From: Polyangium fumosum
GTDB lineage: Bacteria; Myxococcota_A; Polyangia; Polyangiales; Polyangiaceae
DNA length: 64,000 nt
Reading direction: 5' to 3'
NCBI RefSeq assembly: GCF_005144585.1
Contig: NZ_SSMQ01000046.1
Coordinates: 37,511 to 101,510 of the forward strand
A program made the translations under genes and the position numbers. The notes beneath the pieces are model-generated. The model did not search any database. It was not told the DNA's origin and saw nothing but the letters and a program-made list of their open reading frames with translations. Positions 45,812 to 54,714 of this stretch are shown here, piece after piece. Numbering within the stretch: position 1 is the stretch's first letter; each line of letters opens with the position of its first letter.

Positions 45812-47485
45812 TCACTTCCGGAACATGCGCAGCATCCGCTGCGTCACGAGGAAACCACCGGCCACGTTGATCGACGCGAGCAAGACCGCGACCGCGCCGA
45901 GCAGCGCCGCGACGGGCGCGCCGCCTCCGCCGCCGTTCGCCGCGAGCAGCATCCCGCCGATCACGATGATGCCGCTGATCGCGTTGGTGACGCTCATCAG
46001 CGGCGTGTGGAGCGCGGGCGTCACGTTCCAGACGAGGTGCCAGCCGACGACACACGCGAGCAGGAAAACCGTCAGGTGTTGCACGAGCTCCTGGCTGCCG
46101 AAGAGGCCCACGGGCGTGAGGAACGCGAGCGCGAGGGCCGTGCCGATCCGCCCGGGCCACGGGCTCTCGGGCACCTCCGGCTTCGGCGCATGCGCGGGCG
46201 GCTTCGGCGCGGGCGCGGGCGCGCCGCCTCGGATCTCGGGGCGCGGCGGCGGCCACTTCAGCTCGCCGTCGAGCAAGACCAGCATCCCGCGCTGGATCTC
46301 GTCGTCGAGCGAGAGCTCCCACGTCTTCTTTTTGCCCATGATCTCGTCGATCAGGTTCACGATCGTCATGGCGTAGAGTTCGCTCGCCTGGAGCGCCATC
46401 CGGCTCGTGAGATCCGTGTGCCCCACGATCGTCACGCCGTACCGCTCCACCGTGCGATCCCGCTCGGTGAGCGCGCAGTTACCGCCTTGCTCGGCCGCGA
46501 GGTCCACGATCACCGAGCCGCGGTGCATGCCCACGACCGCGCCCGACGTGATGAGCTCGGGCGCCTTTTTCCCGGGGATCAGCGCGGTCGTGATGACGAT
46601 GTCGCTCGTCCGGCAGTGCTCCGCGATGAGCTGCTGCTCGGCCGCGAGGTACGCGTCGCTCACCTCCTTCGCGTAGCCGCCTTGGCCTTCGCCCGTCTCG
46701 CCCTGGAACTCGAACGGGACGAACTCCGCGCCCATGCTCGTGACCTGCTCGCGCACGACGGGGCGCGTGTCGAAGGCCTTCACCATCGCTCCCAAGGCGC
46801 GCGCGGCGCCGATCGCCGCGAGCCCTGCGACGCCCGCGCCGATGATGAAGACCTGCGCGGGCTTGATGCGCCCCGCGGCCGTCACCTGCCCGCCGAGCAG
46901 CCGCCCGTAGTGCGACGCCGCCTCGATCACGGCCCGGTAGCCGTTCACGTTCGCCGTCGCGGAGAGCGCGTCGAGCTTCTGCGCGCGCGTGATGCGCGGG
47001 ACCGCGTCCATCGCGAGCACCGTCGCCTTGCGTTTGGCGAGACGCTCGACGAGCTCCTTGTTCTGCGCGGGCCAGAGGAACGAGATGAGCTTTTGCCCGG
47101 CGCGGAGCTGATCCGCCTCGTGCTCGCCCGTCTCCGGGTGCGCGCCCGGTGGCCGGACCTTCGTGATCACGTCCGCCTCGCGGATCACGTCGGCCGCCTT
47201 CGGCACGATCTGCGCGCCCGCCTCGGCGTACGCTGCGTCCTCGAACCCTGCGGACGCGCCGGCCCCGCTCTCGACGATCACGGCGAGGCCCATCTTCACG
47301 AGCCGCCCGACGGACGCCGGCGTCGCTGCCACGCGCCGCTCGCGTGGCTCGATCTCCTTCAGCACGCCGATGGACACCTTCGGCTCGCCTCCAGCGTCCT
47401 TCGCCGAACCCCCTGGCTTCTGCCCCCCGCTCGCCGGCTCTGCGGGAGGCGCCGCGTTCGCGCTCGCCTTCACTTCTTCGACCAT
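45812..47485 (-). CDS. pntA: NAD(P) transhydrogenase subunit alpha (fused)
   Basis: 557 residues. NAD-binding domain I with VFIIGAGVAGLAAIGAARALGA (about 208), then a Pro/Ala linker and domain II with four membrane helices (LLACVVGWHLVWNVTP, ISGIIVIGGMLL, LLGAVAVLLASINVAGG). This is the fused alpha form rather than split pntAA/pntAB. An odd N-terminal extension of about 34 residues (AAPPAEPASGGQKPGG) precedes the conserved IGVLKEIEPRERRVAATP. Transcribed with pntB downstream; 49 bp from a divergent methyltransferase-like gene. Confidence 0.95.
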   Translation of the reverse strand: MVEEVKASANAAPPAEPASGGQKPGGSAKDAGGEPKVSIGVLKEIEPRERRVAATPASVGRLVKMGLAVIVESGAGASAGFEDAAYAEAGAQIVPKAADVIREADVITKVRPPGAHPETGEHEADQLRAGQKLISFLWPAQNKELVERLAKRKATVLAMDAVPRITRAQKLDALSATANVNGYRAVIEAASHYGRLLGGQVTAAGRIKPAQVFIIGAGVAGLAAIGAARALGAMVKAFDTRPVVREQVTSMGAEFVPFEFQGETGEGQGGYAKEVSDAYLAAEQQLIAEHCRTSDIVITTALIPGKKAPELITSGAVVGMHRGSVIVDLAAEQGGNCALTERDRTVERYGVTIVGHTDLTSRMALQASELYAMTIVNLIDEIMGKKKTWELSLDDEIQRGMLVLLDGELKWPPPRPEIRGGAPAPAPKPPAHAPKPEVPESPWPGRIGTALALAFLTPVGLFGSQELVQHLTVFLLACVVGWHLVWNVTPALHTPLMSVTNAISGIIVIGGMLLAANGGGGGAPVAALLGAVAVLLASINVAGGFLVTQRMLRMFRK

Positions 47486-47534
47486 TGCGGCGCGCAGTGT
47501 ACGAGAAATCGTCCGCGCGGGGTAAACTCCGGGG

Positions 47535-48188
47535 GTGGTTGCTGTCGTTCGTGTCCTCGAAGAGGCCGGTCAGACGCTCGTGCTCCGTGATCTCGGCACG
47601 CATCACGAGCTCCTGCTCGGCCAAACTCCCATCCTTTCCAGCAAAGCCTTGGAAACCGAACGTACGTTCGGCGCCCTCGCCGGGGTCGTACGGAACGACC
47701 GTTCACCCGCGTCGATCCTGATCGGCGGGCTCGGGTTCGGCGCGACGCTCGCCGCGGCGCTCGCGGCCGTGGGCCCCGAGACGCGCGTCATCGTGGTGGA
47801 GAAACTGCGCGCCGTGGCGGAGATCGTGCGCGGCGAGCTTGCGCACGTGGCCCCGGGCGTGCTCGACGATCCGCGTGTCGAGCTCGTGCACGCCGACGTC
47901 GCCGAGGAGATCGGCCGTCGTTCGGACCTCGACGCCATCCTGCTCGACGTCGACAACGGCCCAGGCTGGGCGTCGTTCCGAACGAACGCGCGCCTCTACA
48001 CGCAGGCGGGCTTGCGCCTCGCGTTTGACGCGCTCCGGCCCGGCGGCGCCTACGCCGTGTGGAGCGGGTATCCCGCCGACACCTTCCTCGCCGAGCTACG
48101 CAAGGCCGGCTTCGCGCCCTCGATCGTGCCGCTCCACGAGCGCGGCGTCGTGCGCGCGCGGGCGTACGTGGGGAAGCGACCGGGTTGA
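47535..48188 (+). CDS. Spermidine-synthase-like methyltransferase-fold protein
   Basis: 217 residues. The Rossmann fold of polyamine aminopropyltransferases: ILIGGLGFGATLAAALAAVG (about 61-80), an acidic VVEKL strand and the LDVDNGP active-site-like turn. It lacks the full polyamine-binding N-terminal domain, so the reaction is uncertain. GTG 47535 lies 49 bp from the divergent pntA. Stand-alone shorter versions are common in deltaproteobacteria. Confidence 0.7.
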   Translation: MVAVVRVLEEAGQTLVLRDLGTHHELLLGQTPILSSKALETERTFGALAGVVRNDRSPASILIGGLGFGATLAAALAAVGPETRVIVVEKLRAVAEIVRGELAHVAPGVLDDPRVELVHADVAEEIGRRSDLDAILLDVDNGPGWASFRTNARLYTQAGLRLAFDALRPGGAYAVWSGYPADTFLAELRKAGFAPSIVPLHERGVVRARAYVGKRPG

Positions 48189-48380
48189 CGGAGGGTGGGG
48201 GGGAGCCGCGCGCCGCGTGCTGCCAGACATGGAGAGGCGCTGGCCAGCCGTTCGTCAATGTCACGTCGGGATGGGGATGGGGCAGAGCGCGAGCCGTAGG
48301 GCAACGCTCGACAGCCACGCCGCGGACCGTTATCCAATGAACTTGGGTGCCAGGACACCAGAGCTTTCTTGGAGGCTTGT

Positions 48381-49703
48381 ATGCAGCATTCTTTTCCCGT
48401 GATTCCCTCGACTCTTGGCGCGCTCGCGATAGCGGGCGCCGTGACGCTGGTGCCGTCCGCGGCGCTGGGCAGCGACGGCGCGCACGGCATGTCGGTGGGC
48501 CTTACGCTGTCGTATTCGATAGGCGCGCGAGCTGCGTTCGGCATTGGTGGCGACCTGCGGTACACGTACTACCAGGACGCACCGGATGGATTTCCGCACG
48601 ACGCGCACGTCGGGCTCGGCGCTTTTTTTCAAGGCACGTATTTGCTCGGCGGCGCGGGTCGTTTCGCGTTCGGCGCGCATGCGAACCTGCTCAGCCAGGT
48701 GGTCCTGGACCTCGACACGGAGTTCGGCGCCACCATCCGCACGAAGTCGACGGAGGGCAAGGAGCCGGGCGGCGTCGGGATCCACCTCGGCATCGTACCG
48801 CTCTTCAACCCCCTCGTTCTGGAGACGGGCCCCTCGTTCCGAGGAAGCATCGCCGTCACGCAGGGGATGCAGAGCGAGTTCATCGTCGGAGGCGACATCC
48901 GGGGGCCTGGGCCCTGCCTTTTCGTCCAATGCTTCCAGGTGGTCTCGGGCCGCCCGCTGCGCCCGGAGCCGAACGCGGAGGCGACCCTCGCGCCGCTGCT
49001 CGTCGGGCCGCGCGATCCCACGCGGCCGAGGACGAAGGGGCGCGCCCTCTCGCGCGGCGCGCGGGAGCGGCTGCTCTCCCACTGGGCGCGCACGGTGAGC
49101 GCGGAATGCGCGTCGGTCCCGGCGTTTCTCGCCCTCGCCCGTGATCTCTCGCGCGCGGGCGCGCCGGCCGCCCTGATCTCGCGGGCGCTCGTCTCCGCGA
49201 AGGAGGAGGCGACGCACACCGCGCTTTGCGCGGTGCTCGCGAACGAATGGTCGTCGGCGCGCCTCTCGCCGTTGCTCCCGCCTACGCCCCAGAATACCGA
49301 TCGAGACCTCTCCTCCCTCCTCCGCAGGCTCGCCCTCGACTCGTTTTGGGACGGCTGCGTCGGCGAGGGCGCGGCGGCGGCCGAGGCACGGCGCGCGCTG
49401 CGCGACACGACGGACGAGCCCGCGCGCGAGGCGCTCTCCGTGATCGCCCGCGACGAGCAGGGCCATGCGGATCTCTCGGAGCGAATCGTCGCGTTTTGTC
49501 TTTCCGCCGGAGGCAAGCCGGTCCGGGATGCGCTGATGGAGAGCGTGGAGCGACGGCGATCGTTCGAGGAGGCGCGCCTTTCCGCGCCCGCCGAGGTCGG
49601 TGCGGAGGACGCCGAGGCGCGCGCGTTCGGGGGGCCCGCCGCCGACGTCGAGCGAATCGCTCGTGAGGAAGCGTTCGAGGCGAGCCTGCGCCTCGTGGCT
49701 TGA
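48381..49703 (+). CDS. Barrel-like exported N-terminus fused to a ferritin-like domain
   Basis: 440 residues. A signal peptide (about 1-34, ALAIAGAVTLVPSAALG) precedes a Gly-rich amphipathic stretch (to about 190: LTLSYSIGARAAFGIGGDLRYTYYQ, FQGTYLLGGAGRFAFGAHANL) that resembles an outer-membrane or surface beta-domain. Residues 215-440 are helical with Glu/His pairs (SAKEEATHTALCAVLANEW, VIARDEQGHADLSERI), the ferritin-like diiron pattern. An exported ferritin-like module joined to a beta-domain is unusual. ATG 48381 has GGAGG upstream. Confidence 0.65.
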   Translation: MQHSFPVIPSTLGALAIAGAVTLVPSAALGSDGAHGMSVGLTLSYSIGARAAFGIGGDLRYTYYQDAPDGFPHDAHVGLGAFFQGTYLLGGAGRFAFGAHANLLSQVVLDLDTEFGATIRTKSTEGKEPGGVGIHLGIVPLFNPLVLETGPSFRGSIAVTQGMQSEFIVGGDIRGPGPCLFVQCFQVVSGRPLRPEPNAEATLAPLLVGPRDPTRPRTKGRALSRGARERLLSHWARTVSAECASVPAFLALARDLSRAGAPAALISRALVSAKEEATHTALCAVLANEWSSARLSPLLPPTPQNTDRDLSSLLRRLALDSFWDGCVGEGAAAAEARRALRDTTDEPAREALSVIARDEQGHADLSERIVAFCLSAGGKPVRDALMESVERRRSFEEARLSAPAEVGAEDAEARAFGGPAADVERIAREEAFEASLRLVA

Positions 49704-49705
49704 CT

Positions 49706-50416
49706 TCACCGATCTCCGGATCGGAACCGCACCTCGACCTGCTTCGCGCCGAGCGCCCGCGCCAGCGCCGACACCTGCTTCTCGGCCTGCGCCCGCGCGC
49801 GGCCCATCACGTCGGGGCTCCGCGCGGCGGCCTCGATCGCGCGTTGCGCTTGCCTGCGCGCGCTCGCTTCGAGCTGTTCGTTCCGCTTCGCGAGCAGATC
49901 CGTCGACCGCGCGAACACGTACGTCCCGTCCTCGTCGAGCGACGCGGAGAGCACCTCCGGCTCGGGCAGATCGATCCGCGCGCTGCCCGTCTTCGGATCA
50001 AACGCCACGTCCGTCTCGCGCATCTTGCCGAGATCCACGCCGACGACCGCGCGCCCGACCGCGACGAGCAGGAGCGCGTCTTTCGCCTCGACGAGCCCGA
50101 AGAACGCGCTCTGCCGGTCGGTCAGGTCGACGACCTTCTCCACGTGCACCTCGGCTGTCTCCAGCCGTGACACCTCGCGGATCGCCGTGAGCAGGGACGG
50201 TGTCGGCCGCTCCGTGATCACGTGCTCTGGCGGTGGGAACAGAAGCTTCGGCCCGTACACGACGAGCGCGACGGCGAGCGTCGTGGCCACGAGGTAGGCG
50301 AGGAGCCGATACGGGCCGAGGAGCGAGCCCAGGATCTTCTTGAGGGGAGAGGGCGAGCGCTCGGATGAGGGATCGGGCACGACGCGCAGTGTAGCAGCGA
50401 AGGGGCGCGGCTCCAT
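49706..50416 (-). CDS. DUF4230 membrane-anchored protein
   Basis: 236 residues. One N-terminal transmembrane helix (about 38-60, LLAYLVATTLAVALVVYG), then a soluble domain with LLTAIREVSRLETAEVHVEKVVDL and the ARRQAQRAIEAAARSPDVMGRARAQAEKQVSALA helix, the pattern of DUF4230. Function unknown. The gene converges on the ferritin-like gene, with 2 bp between their stops. Confidence 0.75.
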   Translation of the reverse strand: MEPRPFAATLRVVPDPSSERSPSPLKKILGSLLGPYRLLAYLVATTLAVALVVYGPKLLFPPPEHVITERPTPSLLTAIREVSRLETAEVHVEKVVDLTDRQSAFFGLVEAKDALLLVAVGRAVVGVDLGKMRETDVAFDPKTGSARIDLPEPEVLSASLDEDGTYVFARSTDLLAKRNEQLEASARRQAQRAIEAAARSPDVMGRARAQAEKQVSALARALGAKQVEVRFRSGDR

Positions 50417-50737
50417 TTCGCAATGCGTCGGGAGTTACGCGGTGGTCGCGCGCGAGCCCATGGCAACCTCACGCAATCCATTGCATTTCGAGCGTTGACA
50501 TTCCTGGCTTTTCGTTCTTGAATGAGCGCCGGCCCGTGGTTTCCCGTGTCCACGCGCCGGCGCTCCTCGGCTTTCTTGTTCGATTCACGAGTGAATCGTT
50601 GGGCGACGCCTGCGCGTGTTTCGCGCGGGGCTCGTCTCCTTTTCGAGGGTCGCCTCGCCTCTGGCGGCAAGTTCCGCCTGCGGCGCACCGGGAAGGCTCG
50701 CCGGCGTCCCGCCGGCGAACAGAAGGAGAGGAATGTC
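50417..50737. promoter_or_regulatory. Leader region of the SGNH hydrolase gene
   Basis: 321 bp with no gene. CGATTCACGAGTGAATCG (50581-50598; 8-bp arms, 2-bp spacer) is an operator-like palindrome. TCGCCGGCG-TCC-CGCCGGCGA (50698-50718) is a 9-bp hairpin ending 2 nt before the AGAAGGAGAGG ribosome-binding site. It could control translation. It matches no riboswitch class I know. Confidence 0.5.
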
Positions 50738-51844
50738 ATGCGCACCCTTTGCAATTCTGCGACCGTTCGCCTCGGCCAGGCCGTTCTTTCGCTCGGGATC
50801 CTGCTGGGCGGCCGCGAAGCGTTGGCCAATACATTGACGCAGAACAGCTCGTGGACGATCGACCGCGCGGGCACGACGGCAAAATATCGCGTCGTCGCGT
50901 ACGGCGACTCCATCTTCGCCGGCTACAACGGAAGCCTTTCGAACGTCGACAAGCGCGCCGCCACGTGGGTCCAGGGTGAATATCTCTCGAATAGCTGGAA
51001 CAGCGACATCGAGGTCATCCGCCGCACGAAGTCGGGCGCGAAGGCCGACGACATCTACAACAACAAGATCGTCAACGAGAAGTCGCACATGCAGGCGGCG
51101 AACACGCGCGTCGTCACGTTCGAGATGTGCGGCAACGACTTCTTGCAGGCGCGCGACAGCTTCGCCGACCAGAGCGGCACGTGTAACTACGGCGTCCTCG
51201 ACACCGCGCTCGCGAACTGTACCAAGTACCAGGAGCTCGCGATGCAGTTCATCAACGCGAACGCGAACGCCGCGACGAAGAAGAAGATGATCATGAACCT
51301 CTACTATCCGGGCTACGACGCCGACAACGGCATGTCGAGCTGCACGGAGGCGTCGACGGGGCAGAAGATCAACAAGCAAGACGCCATGTTCCCGCGCCTG
51401 GCGCGCAGCAATTACCGCGCATGCAAGTTCGCGGCGCAGTATGGCTTCGACTGCGTCGACGCGTTCGCGGAGTACATGGGCGCCGACTACGATTCCAACG
51501 GCGACGGGAAGGTCGACGTCGACGGCCTCCGCTACATCCCGGGCGAAACCGAGGAGGCGTACGTGAAACGTATCACGAGCACGCTGCGCGGCACGATCCG
51601 GGACGCGAACAGCCATTACGAGAGCGCAGGCACGAGCTTCGACTACATCCTCTCCGACAACACGCACCCCACGTACTCGGGCGCCACCATTTACGTGGGC
51701 CTCCTCGGCGGCACGGGCTCCGGCTCGGGCGCGCCGGAGTACTCGGGCGCGCAGATCGTGGGCGGCAAGAACCCGATCTGGAACCGGTTCGGCCATGAGC
51801 GCGCGGGCTGGGCGCACGCGCTCTTCCATCCGCTCGCCCCCTGA
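50738..51844 (+). CDS. Secreted SGNH/GDSL hydrolase
   Basis: 368 residues. Signal peptide about 1-30 (GILLGGREALA). Block I GDS at 56-58 (VVAYGDSIFAG), block III GND at 132-134 (EMCGNDFL), block V DNTHP near 320, the triad of the SGNH fold. Two Cys pairs suggest disulfides in the exported form. Likely lipase or esterase. ATG 50738 follows a strong AAGGAGAGG site. Confidence 0.85.
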   Translation: MRTLCNSATVRLGQAVLSLGILLGGREALANTLTQNSSWTIDRAGTTAKYRVVAYGDSIFAGYNGSLSNVDKRAATWVQGEYLSNSWNSDIEVIRRTKSGAKADDIYNNKIVNEKSHMQAANTRVVTFEMCGNDFLQARDSFADQSGTCNYGVLDTALANCTKYQELAMQFINANANAATKKKMIMNLYYPGYDADNGMSSCTEASTGQKINKQDAMFPRLARSNYRACKFAAQYGFDCVDAFAEYMGADYDSNGDGKVDVDGLRYIPGETEEAYVKRITSTLRGTIRDANSHYESAGTSFDYILSDNTHPTYSGATIYVGLLGGTGSGSGAPEYSGAQIVGGKNPIWNRFGHERAGWAHALFHPLAP

Positions 51845-51851
51845 TCGATCC

Positions 51852-52661
51852 ATGACGAACCATCGCCCCGCCGAACGCTCGCGTGGAGCCGTCCGCCGGT
51901 CCGTCGACCGGGACGGCGTCGTTCATGTCGAGCTCCGGCGGGGCGGTCTTCCCCTCGGGCCGATCGCCCTCGGCCTCGTCGCGGCAGGGGTCCTCGCGTT
52001 TCTGTCGTGGAAATGGACCACAGAGACGCCCGCCGAGGTGGCTTCGGGTGCGACGGCGAAATCCGGACAAACCACCGAGGCCCGCGCACCCGCGCGACCC
52101 CAGGGCGCGCCGACGCTCCGTTTGGCCGCGCGAGCCGCCCCCGCGGCGGACACCACGCCGAAGACCCGCGCGATCGGCACCGAGGATCCGGATCCGGAAG
52201 CCGAGGATTCCCCGGACGAACCTTCCGCGTCCGACGATTCGGACGTGATTGCCGAGGAGGGCGCCGATCCTGCCGGGGCCGCAGCCAAAGGCAAGACGGG
52301 CATTCACGCGTTCCCCGCGCCCGGGACGAAACGGATCAAGCAGGGCCTCGTCGTCCCCGACGATTTTCCGCTGCCGCCCGGCTACGTGCGGCATTACCAG
52401 GCGACCGACAAGGGCCAGATGCTCGAAGCCATCTTGCTCTACCACCCCGATTACGAGCTCGTCGACGCGAGCGGCAAGGTGATCCCCCTTCCGACCGATC
52501 GTGTCGTCCCGCCGAACATGGCCCCGGAGGGTTTGCCCCTCGCCACCCTGGAGGTCCCGGCGGACGCCTACGCGGACCGCGACGAACAGGGCCCCCCTTC
52601 GAATGCCGATCCCGGACAAACCGGCGTCGAGGAAGACAAATCCGCGGACGAAGAGCCATGA
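51852..52661 (+). CDS. One-TM protein coupled to Lnt
   Basis: 269 residues of unknown function. A basic N-terminus (cytoplasmic), one TM (about 33-53, LPLGPIALGLVAAGVLAFLSW), an Ala/Glu/Asp-rich linker (TEDPDPEAEDSPDE) and a folded C-terminal domain (KQGLVVPDDFPLPPGYVRHYQATDKGQML...). The linker and topology put the domain in the periplasm. Its TGA overlaps the ATG of lnt (52658-52661), so it may assist lipoprotein acylation (inference). Confidence 0.6.
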   Translation: MTNHRPAERSRGAVRRSVDRDGVVHVELRRGGLPLGPIALGLVAAGVLAFLSWKWTTETPAEVASGATAKSGQTTEARAPARPQGAPTLRLAARAAPAADTTPKTRAIGTEDPDPEAEDSPDEPSASDDSDVIAEEGADPAGAAAKGKTGIHAFPAPGTKRIKQGLVVPDDFPLPPGYVRHYQATDKGQMLEAILLYHPDYELVDASGKVIPLPTDRVVPPNMAPEGLPLATLEVPADAYADRDEQGPPSNADPGQTGVEEDKSADEEP

Positions 52662-54391
52662 GCGCGCGCCCCCTCCCGAAGCGCCTGCGCCGGTTCTGGA
52701 CCTCGAAGCGCCTCCGGGATCGGCTCCTCGTCCTCGCGCTCGGCGCGTTCGCCTCGGCGTATCTGCTCGGCGTTTGCAGCCGCACGGCGGGCGCGTCGTA
52801 CCTCGCGTGTTTCGTCACGTTCGTACCCTGGCTCCTCACGCTCGAACGCGCCGAGCGTTTTCGCGACGCGCTCTTCTCGGGCCTCGGGATGAGCGTGTTC
52901 TCCGTGGCGCTCGTGTTTCCCTGGTTCCCCGAAACCGCGGCCTCGTACGCGGGCACCTCGCCGAGCCTCGTCTGGCCCCTCTTTTTGCTCCTCGCGCCCG
53001 TGCTCGAACCCCAATTCGTGGTGTTTGCCCTCGTGCGCCTCGCCGTGCGCCGCGCCGACAGGCCGCACCCCGCGCTCCGGGCCGCCCTCGCGGCCGCGGC
53101 CGCGTACGTCGGCGTCGAGCTCGTCTTCCCCAAGCTCTTTTTCGATACCGTGGGGCTTGGCCTCCACCCGGCCGCGTCGTTGCGCCAGGGGGCCGAGATC
53201 GTCGGCGCGCACGGGCTCTCCTTCCTCCTGCTCCTCGTGAACGAGGGCCTCGCGCTCTCGATCGTGCGCCTCGCGCGTGCGCCCAAGGCGCGCGGATTCG
53301 ACCCTCCGGCCGCGCCCGCGGCCCTCGCCGTCCTCGCCGTCCTCGCCGGCGTGGGGGTTGGCGGCGCGCGGCGCGCGGCGCTCGCCGAGACGAACGGCAG
53401 CCCTCCGATCGCGGTCGGGATTGTCCAGGCGAACATCACGAGTTACGACAAACTCCGCGCCGAGAAGGGCGCCTTCGAGACGGTCCGCACGATTCTCGAC
53501 GCGCACGTCAAGCTCTCCGACATGATTCGCATCCAGAAACGACTCGACCTCCTCGTCTGGCCCGAGACCGTCTATCCGACGACGTTCGGCGCGCCGAAGA
53601 GCGAAGCAGGCGCGGCCTTCGACGAGGAAATCGGCGCATACGTGGCGAAGACGGGCGTCCCGCTGGTCTTCGGATCGTACGAGAGCGAAGGGGACGACGA
53701 GTTCAACGCGGCGTTTTTTCTGACGAACGACGCGAACGGCAAGGTGCAGCGCGCCTCGTACCGCAAGCACATGCTGTTTCCATTCACCGAGTGGGTCCCG
53801 CCGGTGCTCGATTCTCCCTCGCTGCGCAGCATGATGCCCTGGGCGGGGCACTGGAAGCGGGGGCCGGGACCGGAGGTCGTGCGGGTGGGTTCGTCCGGGC
53901 ACGAAGCCCTCACCGCGCTGCCGCTCATCTGTTACGACGTCCTTTTCCCCGGGTTCGTCGCCGAGGCCGCGGCGAAGGGCGCGGATCTCATCGTCACGCT
54001 TTCGAACGACTCATGGTTTCCGGACGGGCGTGCCCCGAGGCTTCACCTCGTCTCCGCCGCGTTCCGCAGCATCGAGACACGCCTGCCGCAGGTCCGCGCC
54101 ACGAACTCCGGCATTTCGGCCGTCGTCGCGCCCGACGGCGAAATCCTCGCGCGGACACGCTTCGACGAAGAGGACACGCTCGCCGCTGACGTCCCGCGTG
54201 GCACACGTCTCGTGACGCCGATGGTCGCGTTCGGGCACCTGCGCGCGCCTGCGTTGCTCACGCTCGCGGCGCTCCTCCTCGGGCACGCGTGGTGGTTCAG
54301 AGCAAAGCCACGTAATCCTCGAGCGCCTCGACCGGAACCCCGTACCGCGCCGCGACGTCCTCGATCCACGGGCCCCGCCGCCGCGCCATGA
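52658..54391 (+). CDS. lnt: Apolipoprotein N-acyltransferase
   Basis: 577 residues. Several N-terminal membrane helices are followed by a nitrilase-type domain with the catalytic triad Glu303 (VWPETVYP), Lys370 (SYRKHMLF) and Cys425 (ICYDVLFPG). It adds the third acyl chain to lipoproteins in the inner membrane. ATG 52658 is coupled to the preceding gene (ATGA). The last 95 bp overlap the 3' end of a convergent minus-strand gene, and the Arg/Pro-rich tail may be an extension. Many lipoproteins in this window are likely clients. Confidence 0.92.
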   Translation: MSARPLPKRLRRFWTSKRLRDRLLVLALGAFASAYLLGVCSRTAGASYLACFVTFVPWLLTLERAERFRDALFSGLGMSVFSVALVFPWFPETAASYAGTSPSLVWPLFLLLAPVLEPQFVVFALVRLAVRRADRPHPALRAALAAAAAYVGVELVFPKLFFDTVGLGLHPAASLRQGAEIVGAHGLSFLLLLVNEGLALSIVRLARAPKARGFDPPAAPAALAVLAVLAGVGVGGARRAALAETNGSPPIAVGIVQANITSYDKLRAEKGAFETVRTILDAHVKLSDMIRIQKRLDLLVWPETVYPTTFGAPKSEAGAAFDEEIGAYVAKTGVPLVFGSYESEGDDEFNAAFFLTNDANGKVQRASYRKHMLFPFTEWVPPVLDSPSLRSMMPWAGHWKRGPGPEVVRVGSSGHEALTALPLICYDVLFPGFVAEAAAKGADLIVTLSNDSWFPDGRAPRLHLVSAAFRSIETRLPQVRATNSGISAVVAPDGEILARTRFDEEDTLAADVPRGTRLVTPMVAFGHLRAPALLTLAALLLGHAWWFRAKPRNPRAPRPEPRTAPRRPRSTGPAAAP

Positions 54392-54686
54392 GGAACGCCG
54401 ACACGCGCGCGGCGACGTAAAACGACCCGCTCAGCGGCCCCGCCACGCCGAGCACGCCCGTGACCCACGGGATGTGCCGCCCGATGAGCTCGAGTTGGAG
54501 CTGGCGCAGCAGGAAATACCCCACGATGCCGAGCCCGAGCCCGAGGAGGATGCAGGGCACGATGACGAGCTTGTTCAGGCGCATGGCCCGCCGCGCGAGC
54601 TCCGACGCGGCCGCGGCCTCCGCCTCGGGCCCATGGGGCCTCCCGGGCGAGGCAACGCGGTACGGACCTTCCGTCGTTTCACCCAT
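54297..54686 (-). CDS. Small two-TM membrane protein
   Basis: 129 residues, two hydrophobic segments (LVIVPCILLGLGLGIVGYFLL and VLGVAGPLSGSFYVAARV). No family recognised. It overlaps the lnt 3' end by 95 bp, in convergent orientation, and follows a 298-residue membrane protein gene by 28 bp on the same strand. Confidence 0.55.
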   Translation of the reverse strand: MGETTEGPYRVASPGRPHGPEAEAAAASELARRAMRLNKLVIVPCILLGLGLGIVGYFLLRQLQLELIGRHIPWVTGVLGVAGPLSGSFYVAARVSAFLMARRRGPWIEDVAARYGVPVEALEDYVALL

Positions 54687-54714
54687 GGCCCCGAGGCTAT
54701 CAGGGGTCGCCGCA

